Shown here piece by piece: positions 6,605 to 10,935 of a DNA stretch of 10,935 bases; the stretch's first letter is position 1; each line of letters opens with the position of its first letter. The DNA lies in contig JAEZJV010000010.1 in assembly GCA_023415635.1 (NCBI GenBank), positions 1 through 10,935 on the forward strand, given 5' to 3'. The position numbers and the translations under genes were made by a program. The notes beneath the pieces were generated by a model. The model was not told the origin of the DNA and searched no databases. It saw nothing but the letters and a program-made list of their open reading frames with translations. This DNA comes from Bacillota bacterium (lineage in GTDB: Bacteria; Bacillota; Clostridia; Lachnospirales; Lachnospiraceae).

Positions 6605-7541
6605 ATGGAAGGGAGGGGTAATATTTACCCTGCCAGGTATCTCTTGTCTTCATATCCTGTTGTATTCTATTTAATACAAGCTTCTTATCAGTACTCCATA
6701 GTGGTGCCAGTAAAAGCCTTCTCGGTCCGTCACCGGTAATCCGATGAACTACCAGATCGCCGGGGAGGAGCTCCAGACAGGAAATGACCAGATCGACATA
6801 CTCTTCCCTACTCATAGGTTCTGGAAGTATACCCTGTTCATAGAGTTTTCCCAAATCGGTTCCTTTCAAAATATGCAGGAGCTGAAGCTTAATTCCCTGA
6901 AGAGGGAGATGGGACAGATAGATCATCGTTTTTCTGATGTCATCTTTAGTTTCGCCTGGAAGTCCCAGAATCGTGTGGACTATCACAGGAATTTCGGATT
7001 CTTTTAATCTTCTGACACAGTGTTCGAAAACCTCAAGAGTATAACCGCGTCTTATGAAAGCAGCACTTCGGTCATGGATTGTCTGCAGACCGAGTTCAAT
7101 CCATACCGGCTTAATCGCTGCAATCTCCTTTAACAAAGCAATTGTTTCTTCGGAAATACAATCAGGGCGCGTAGCTATGGACAATAGGACAATCCCGGGA
7201 TGATTGGCTGCCTCCGTATAGATAGCTCGCAGCTTATCAATCGGAGCATAAGTATTTGTATATGCCTGAAAATAGGCAATATAGCTTGCTGACTCAGGAT
7301 CTGCCAGCTTTGCGGCAACCTGCTTTTTGGCTTGCTCTATCTGGTCTGTTATTGAGACGGAGGGTCCGGCAGCGAAATCTCCTGAGCCGCCCGCGGAACA
7401 GAAGATGCAGCCCCGTCTATCAAGAGTACCATCCCGGTTGGGGCAGGTCATACCACTGTCCAGGGACAGCTTATATATTTTCCTTCCATAGATATTCTTC
7501 AATTCATAGTCCAGAGAATGATACCGTTTCTGATCCCACAT
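6603..7541 (-). CDS. TIGR01212-type radical SAM protein (YhcC/YtqA-like), candidate tRNA modification enzyme MnmL
   Basis: This is a radical S-adenosylmethionine enzyme of the YhcC/YtqA group. The 312-aa protein (from 7541) has the unusual 4Fe-4S ligand spacing of this group, C-x11-C-x2-C: Cys33 in MTCPNRDGT, Cys45 and Cys48 in GCIFCSAGGSGDF. Later motifs TRPDCI, WIELGLQT and HTILGLPGET fit the elongated radical SAM barrel seen in Elp3/MiaB relatives. The YtqA subgroup of B. subtilis, renamed MnmL, acts in converting cmnm5(s2)U toward mnm5(s2)U at the wobble position of tRNA. E. coli YhcC belongs to the same family without that role being established, so the function here is inferred. An ATG at 7553 would add four residues but lacks a ribosome binding site; 7541 has GGAG six bases upstream. 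The malic enzyme gene ends 38 bp upstream, suggesting co-transcription. No MnmM-type methylase lies beside it. Confidence 0.9.
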   Translation of the reverse strand: MWDQKRYHSLDYELKNIYGRKIYKLSLDSGMTCPNRDGTLDRRGCIFCSAGGSGDFAAGPSVSITDQIEQAKKQVAAKLADPESASYIAYFQAYTNTYAPIDKLRAIYTEAANHPGIVLLSIATRPDCISEETIALLKEIAAIKPVWIELGLQTIHDRSAAFIRRGYTLEVFEHCVRRLKESEIPVIVHTILGLPGETKDDIRKTMIYLSHLPLQGIKLQLLHILKGTDLGKLYEQGILPEPMSREEYVDLVISCLELLPGDLVVHRITGDGPRRLLLAPLWSTDKKLVLNRIQQDMKTRDTWQGKYYPSLP

Positions 7542-7579
7542 AATTTTCTCCATACTGAATAGCTTCGGTTACCTTCTCT

Positions 7580-8734
7580 TTATTTTCTGATATATGCCTT
7601 AACCGCAGCACTGACTAAATCACTGACTCTTGAGTCAAAGGGCTGTGGCATGATATTATTCTCATTTAAATCCTTCTCTGCCACCAGACCTGCAATTGCT
7701 GTGGCTGCAGCAAGCTTCATCTCCTCGGTGATCTGGGTAGCCCTGCCCTCCAGCGCACCTCGGAAGATGCCCGGAAAAGCTACGACATTGTTTACTTGAT
7801 TCGGGAAATCAGAACGTCCGGTAGCAACAACCTTAGCCCCAGCCTCATGAGCCAGATCCGGCATGATCTCTGGGTCCGGGTTAGCCATGGCAAAGATAAT
7901 GGCATCCTTATTCATCGCTGCAACCATTTCCTTAGTCAGGATATTCGGTGCGGATACCCCGACGAATAGATCTGCACCGACCAGTGCATCAGCAAGAGTA
8001 CCGTTTTTATTCTCCAAGTTGGTTACGGTGAGCATCTGCTCCTGCATCCAGTTCAAATTCGGATAATCCTTCGAGATAATTCCATTGATATCACAAAGCA
8101 TAAGATGCTTAAAGCCATAGGATAGCAGGAGCTTGGAGATAGCGATTCCGGCAGAACCGGCACCGTTGACTACAACCCTTGTGGTCTCCTTAGTCTTCCC
8201 TGTAACCTTCAGAGCGTTTATAGCACCAGCCAGGACGACAATTGCTGTACCGTGCTGGTCGTCATGAAACACCGGGATATCAAGAAGCTCCTTAAGGCGT
8301 TCCTCAATTTCGAAGCATCTTGGTGCTGAGATATCCTCAAGATTGATGCCTCCAAAGGCGGGAGCGATGGCGGTAATAGTTTTGATGATTTCCTCTGTAT
8401 CCTGAGTATCAAGGCAGATGGGAACAGCATTTACTCCTCCAAACTCCTTAAATAGGACGGCCTTTCCTTCCATAACCGGCATGGCTGCATAGGGGCCGAT
8501 ATTTCCCAATCCAAGAACGGCACTGCCGTCAGTGATTACAGCGATCGTATTTGCTTTCATTGTATATCGGTAAGCCTCGGATCTGTCCTTGGCAATAACT
8601 CTGCAGGGTTCCGCTACACCGGGGGTATACGCAATGGAGAGATCCTCTCTGGAGTTTACCGGACATTTGGAAGTGATTTCAAGTTTACCATTCCATTTTT
8701 CGTGCATGTGCAACGCTTGCTCGTTCATATTCAT
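7580..8734 (-). CDS. NAD(P)-dependent malic enzyme, short bacterial type
   Basis: Malic enzyme oxidatively decarboxylates L-malate to pyruvate and CO2 with NAD+ or NADP+ and Mg2+/Mn2+, in the cytosol. The 384-aa length fits the short form that lacks the phosphotransacetylase-like domain of E. coli MaeB. Visible hallmarks are the catalytic Tyr36 in YTPGVAEPC, catalytic Lys91 in MEGKAVLFKEFGG, metal ligands Glu133-Asp134 (NLEDI) and Asp158-Asp159 in FHDDQHGTA, the dinucleotide-binding GAGSAG at 191-196, ANPDPEI at 284-290 and the substrate loop NQVNNV at 312-317. Asp215 ends the second beta strand, but cofactor preference cannot be settled by eye. The start at 8734 follows AAGGTGG with a 6-base A run; a second Met two codons on is less well spaced. 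It has a good promoter (8806-8834) with an operator-like palindrome inside, and probably leads a transcript into the radical SAM gene. Confidence 0.94.
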   Translation of the reverse strand: MNMNEQALHMHEKWNGKLEITSKCPVNSREDLSIAYTPGVAEPCRVIAKDRSEAYRYTMKANTIAVITDGSAVLGLGNIGPYAAMPVMEGKAVLFKEFGGVNAVPICLDTQDTEEIIKTITAIAPAFGGINLEDISAPRCFEIEERLKELLDIPVFHDDQHGTAIVVLAGAINALKVTGKTKETTRVVVNGAGSAGIAISKLLLSYGFKHLMLCDINGIISKDYPNLNWMQEQMLTVTNLENKNGTLADALVGADLFVGVSAPNILTKEMVAAMNKDAIIFAMANPDPEIMPDLAHEAGAKVVATGRSDFPNQVNNVVAFPGIFRGALEGRATQITEEMKLAAATAIAGLVAEKDLNENNIMPQPFDSRVSDLVSAAVKAYIRK

Positions 8735-8805
8735 TTTTTTCCACCTTGCATTCTAAATTATAATAATTCATTTTGTGTTATTGCTTTTTTAGGTAATTTA
8801 AAGCT

Positions 8806-8834
8806 ATCATAGCACTTAGAATGTGCTTAATCAA
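8806..8834 (-). promoter_or_regulatory. Promoter of the malic enzyme gene
   Basis: Read on the minus strand, TTGATT (8834-8829, 4 of 6) is followed by a 17-bp spacer and TATGAT (8811-8806, 5 of 6) with a TG extension (TGCTATGAT). Transcription would start near 8799, giving a leader of about 65 nt. The spacer is largely occupied by the imperfect palindrome AGCAC-N7-GTGCT (8811-8827). Confidence 0.7.
8811..8827. promoter_or_regulatory. Operator-like palindrome within the malic enzyme promoter
   Basis: AGCACTTAGAATGTGCT has perfect 5-bp outer arms (8811-8815 and 8823-8827) and a partly symmetric centre. It lies between the -35 and -10 hexamers, where a bound repressor would block RNA polymerase. 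The regulator is unknown. Confidence 0.4.
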
Positions 8835-8840
8835 GTATCA

Positions 8841-8857
8841 AGTATTCTACGAATACT
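8841..8857. promoter_or_regulatory. 17-bp palindrome AGTATTC-N3-GAATACT
   Basis: Perfect 7-bp arms with a 3-bp centre lie 7-23 bp upstream of the malic enzyme -35, at about -42 to -58 from the predicted start. That is a typical activator position. The left arm overlaps a tandem CAAGTAT repeat (8832-8838, 8839-8845). On the plus strand it is followed by ATTTTTG and could look like a weak terminator, but no gene would use it there. It does not match the cre or CodY consensus as I know them. Confidence 0.4.
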
Positions 8858-9007
8858 ATTTTTGACAACTATTTATCAGGAGAATAGGAAGATAATTATT
8901 TGAGTAATATTCAATAATTTCCTATATAAGTAATATATAACAATATTATGTAAAAAATAGTAGATATGGATTATAAGAAAGGACTTCCATTTCCTGTCAT
9001 ATTGTTG

Positions 9008-9013
9008 TATAAT
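9008..9013 (+). promoter_or_regulatory. Candidate -10 box of the rho promoter
   Basis: A perfect TATAAT is the best plus-strand -10 in the region, but no convincing -35 lies 16-18 bp upstream (TTCCAT at 8985-8990 with a 17-bp spacer). An alternative is TTGAGT-N17-TATATA at 8900-8928. Either would give rho a leader of more than 240 nt. Confidence 0.35.
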
Positions 9014-9071
9014 ATAAAATTAGGAAAACAAATTTATTCTGATTATATAACCAAGTAAGAAAGATAAGCGC

Positions 9072-9148
9072 TATACGAATTTCTTGCACCAGGGATGAAT
9101 GATATCTGCTTCGTATATTTTATTTATGAAAGGTATTCGCTTCGTATA
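9072..9148 (+). repeat. Rho leader: repeated GCTTCGTATAT with an upstream complement
   Basis: GCTTCGTATAT occurs twice as a direct repeat, 31 bp apart (9108-9118 and 9139-9149). TATACGAA at 9072-9079 is the exact complement of TTCGTATA in both copies (9110-9117 and 9141-9148). In RNA the upstream segment could pair with either copy but not with both at once. Confidence 0.5.
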
Positions 9149-9265
9149 TATCTATAACATACATTAAGGATAATCCTTGGATGATTCCATCATTGTTAGT
9201 ATTTCTTTAGCACTTCTACCAATTCCGTAAGAGGATCCAAACCAAGAGAAAAGGAGTATAATTAC

Positions 9266-10678
9266 ATGGAAAATCGCTATGAAGCAACGACCCTTGCCAA
9301 TCTGAGGGAATTGGCAAAGGAAAAAGGAATGAAGAACATTACTATTATGAAGAAAAGCGAGCTTATTGAAGCATTAATAAAATCAGAAGGAAACGGTACG
9401 CCAACTCCTGCTGAGGCAGAAATACCGAAAGGAAGTATTAATCAAGCAGGAGAGACACCGAGTACTGTGCCGAATGAAGAGTTGCCGAGTGCAGGGAAAG
9501 AGGAGCGGAAGGCTGTTGTTATGTCACAAAGTGAGGTTGACCAGCTGGACAGCGGCGAGACCAAGGTAGGTATTTTGGAGGTCCTTCCGGATGGCTATGG
9601 CTTTATCCGTTGTGATAATTATCTGCCCGGTGAGAATGATGTATACGTGTCTCCGGCACAGATTAGAAGATTTAATTTGAAGACCGGAGATATCGTTGCC
9701 GGTAACACTAAAATACGAAGCCAGAATGAGAAATTCAGTGCTTTATTATATATAAAAGCTGTGAACGGTTTTCATCCGGTGGAAGCACAGAAAAGAAAAC
9801 GCTTCGAAGATCTGACACCGGTATTCCCAAATAATAGAATTCATCTGGAGACACCTGGGACAGGCGTATCGATGAGAATGGTTGATCTGATTTCTCCGAT
9901 CGGTAAGGGGCAAAGAGGTATGATCGTCTCTCAGCCGAAGACAGGAAAGACAACCCTGCTGAAGCAGATTGCCAAGGCAGTTACAAGAAACCATCCGGAT
10001 ATGAAGCTGATTATATTATTGATCGATGAGAGGCCGGAGGAAGTAACAGATATCAAAGAATCTATTGAAGGGAAGAATGTCGAGGTAATCTACTCTACCT
10101 TTGATGAACTTCCTGATAATCATAAACGAGTATCCGAAATGGTGATTGAACGTGCAAAGCGCCTCGTGGAGCATAAGCAGGATGTCATTATTCTACTGGA
10201 TAGCATCACACGTCTCGCGAGAGCATATAACCTGACGGTTCAGCCCAGCGGAAGAACCCTGTCAGGCGGTCTTGATCCGGCTGCGCTTCATATGCCCAAA
10301 AAGTTCTTCGGTGCAGCGAGAAATATGCGTGAAGGCGGAAGTCTGACGATCCTTGCAACGGCGCTCGTCGATACCGGCAGCAGGATGGATGATGTGGTTT
10401 TTGAAGAATTCAAGGGAACCGGCAACATGGAGCTGGTTCTTGACCGCAGTCTTTCTGAAAAACGGATCTTCCCTGCGATTGATCTTCCTAGATCCAGCAC
10501 AAGGAGGGAGGACCTCTTACTTACCCAGCCAGAGCTTGAAGCAACCTATCTGATGCGCAAAGCACTCGGAGGAATGAAATCAGAGGAAGCATTGGAGCGG
10601 ATTATCGATATGTTCCTTCGTACAAAGACAAACGCAGAATTTATCGAGATAATTAAAAAGACTAAAATTGTCTTTTGA
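9266..10678 (+). CDS. rho: Transcription termination factor Rho
   Basis: Rho is a hexameric RNA helicase-translocase that ends transcription of untranslated RNA. The 470-aa protein starts with the Rho_N helical domain (residues 1-40), followed by a Pro/Glu/Gly-rich linker (about 41-95) with no recognisable fold. The cold-shock-like RNA-binding domain carries the RNP1-type DGYGFIR at 109-115. The ATPase core has Walker A SQPKTGKTT (222-230), Walker B IILLIDERPEEV (249-260), the ILLDSITRLARAYN segment (309-322) and the Q-loop region LDPAALHMPKKFFGAARN (336-353). The bicyclomycin-pocket neighbourhood looks conserved. ATG 9266 follows AAGGAG (9251-9256). In B. subtilis rho is also followed by rpmE, and its leader is reported to be autoregulated. 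A similar loop is possible here given the long leader, but is not shown. Confidence 0.97.
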   Translation: MENRYEATTLANLRELAKEKGMKNITIMKKSELIEALIKSEGNGTPTPAEAEIPKGSINQAGETPSTVPNEELPSAGKEERKAVVMSQSEVDQLDSGETKVGILEVLPDGYGFIRCDNYLPGENDVYVSPAQIRRFNLKTGDIVAGNTKIRSQNEKFSALLYIKAVNGFHPVEAQKRKRFEDLTPVFPNNRIHLETPGTGVSMRMVDLISPIGKGQRGMIVSQPKTGKTTLLKQIAKAVTRNHPDMKLIILLIDERPEEVTDIKESIEGKNVEVIYSTFDELPDNHKRVSEMVIERAKRLVEHKQDVIILLDSITRLARAYNLTVQPSGRTLSGGLDPAALHMPKKFFGAARNMREGGSLTILATALVDTGSRMDDVVFEEFKGTGNMELVLDRSLSEKRIFPAIDLPRSSTRREDLLLTQPELEATYLMRKALGGMKSEEALERIIDMFLRTKTNAEFIEIIKKTKIVF

Positions 10679-10681
10679 CTC

Positions 10682-10710
10682 TTGCATTAGCAGATAAGCT
10701 ATGCTATAAT
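10682..10710 (+). promoter_or_regulatory. Promoter of rpmE
   Basis: TTGCAT (10682-10687) is followed by 17 bp and a perfect TATAAT (10705-10710) with a TG extension (TGCTATAAT). It lies only a few bases after the rho stop, so rpmE can be expressed independently of rho. No terminator is visible between the two genes. Confidence 0.65.
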
Positions 10711-10728
10711 AATAAAGCTGTTTATTAG

Positions 10729-10751
10729 ATTGGAATTATTATAATGCCAAT
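10729..10751. promoter_or_regulatory. 23-bp near-perfect palindrome in the rpmE leader
   Basis: The sequence has 5-bp outer arms ATTGG and CCAAT, one mismatch (A10734/G10746), then 5-bp inner arms around a single central T at 10740. Ten of eleven pairs match. With a predicted transcription start near 10717, it covers about +13 to +35. A single-base centre suits a dimeric DNA-binding protein better than an RNA hairpin. Binding by Zur or autoregulation by L31 are options; the core does not match the B. subtilis Zur box well. Confidence 0.5.
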
Positions 10752-10785
10752 AGATAAAACTATTCGAACTTAAAGAGGTGAAAAC

Positions 10786-10935
10786 ATGAAAGAAGGAATC
10801 CATCCCAAATATCATCAGGCTAAAGTTGTTTGCAACTGCGGTAACGAATTTGTAACAGGATCAACCAAGGAAGATATCCACGTAGAAATCTGCTCCAAGT
10901 GCCATTCATTCTATACAGGACAGGTTAAGGCAGCT
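10786..10935 (+). CDS. rpmE: 50S ribosomal protein L31, zinc-binding type (3' end outside window)
   Basis: The first 50 residues of L31 are present; the gene continues past the window edge. MKEGIHPKYHQAKVVCNCGNEF is typical of bacterial L31. Cys16, Cys18, Cys36 and Cys39 form the zinc site of the C+ (type A) form, as opposed to the cysteine-lacking RpmEB made under zinc limitation. L31 sits at the central protuberance of the 50S subunit and bridges to 30S. The ATG at 10786 follows AGAGGTG (10774-10780). It lies 107 bp after rho, with a promoter and a palindrome between them. In B. subtilis the rho-rpmE order is the same. Confidence 0.96.
   Translation, partial: MKEGIHPKYHQAKVVCNCGNEFVTGSTKEDIHVEICSKCHSFYTGQVKAA

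Larger units (their letters stand above)
8735..9265. other. 531-bp divergent intergenic region between malic enzyme and rho
   Basis: No gene is supported in this AT-rich stretch. It contains the malic enzyme promoter (8806-8834, minus) with a palindrome in its spacer, a tandem CAAGTAT heptamer (8832-8845) and a 17-bp palindrome (8841-8857). A consensus TTGACA on the plus strand (8862-8867) has only TAGGAA at the right distance. A weak plus-strand promoter TTGAGT-N17-TATATA lies at 8900-8928, and a better -10 at 9008-9013. From about 9020 on it would be a rho leader of roughly 245 nt with several complementary segments. Confidence 0.6.

Noticed and set aside
8841..8863. Palindrome plus T-run as a terminator
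   Set aside because: No plus-strand gene lies upstream to be terminated, and the stem is AT-rich. A protein-binding site fits better.
10729..10751. PerR, Fur or B. subtilis-type Zur box
   Set aside because: The core halves do not match the known consensus repeats when aligned on the symmetry centre.

Overview
The window looks like a chromosomal housekeeping region of a low-to-moderate-GC anaerobic Firmicute. I would place it in Lachnospiraceae (Clostridium cluster XIVa, relatives of Lachnoclostridium/Anaerocolumna). The reasons are the tig-clpP-clpX-engB order, a DUF4364 protein, strong AGGAGG-type ribosome binding sites, TG-extended -10 promoters and the protein sequences themselves. This placement is inference. 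No phage, transposon, CRISPR, tRNA or rRNA was seen.

Layout. Positions 1-287 are non-coding DNA with a likely promoter. glmM (288-1637) makes the UDP-GlcNAc precursor glucosamine-1-phosphate. After a 245-bp gap with a strong extended -10 promoter comes a protein-quality-control cluster: tig (1883-3169), clpP (3214-3795) and clpX (3848-5143), followed by the ribosome-assembly GTPase engB (5290-5919). The lon gene that relatives commonly carry between clpX and engB is absent; a 146-bp spacer with competing inverted repeats stands there instead. The next block is on the minus strand and read leftwards: a malic enzyme (8734-7580), then a YtqA/YhcC-type radical SAM protein (7541-6603), probably co-transcribed, then a DUF4364 winged-helix-like protein (6493-5969) with its own promoter, convergent with engB. 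A 531-bp divergent intergenic region (8735-9265) separates malic enzyme from rho (9266-10678). rpmE (L31) begins at 10786 and runs off the window end.

How the genes fit together. tig, clpP and clpX cover co-translational folding and ATP-dependent degradation of failed proteins. engB and rpmE serve the large ribosomal subunit. Rho ends transcripts, and I saw no convincing intrinsic terminator in the gene borders. Malic enzyme links malate and pyruvate. The radical SAM protein is a candidate tRNA wobble-uridine modification enzyme (MnmL-like).

No gene here is a wholly new system. The less ordinary signals are non-coding: a 23-bp near-perfect palindrome between the rpmE promoter and its start, operator-like palindromes in and beside the malic enzyme promoter, a 9-bp-arm inverted repeat upstream of the DUF4364 promoter, alternative pairings in the rho leader, and the rearranged clpX-engB spacer.
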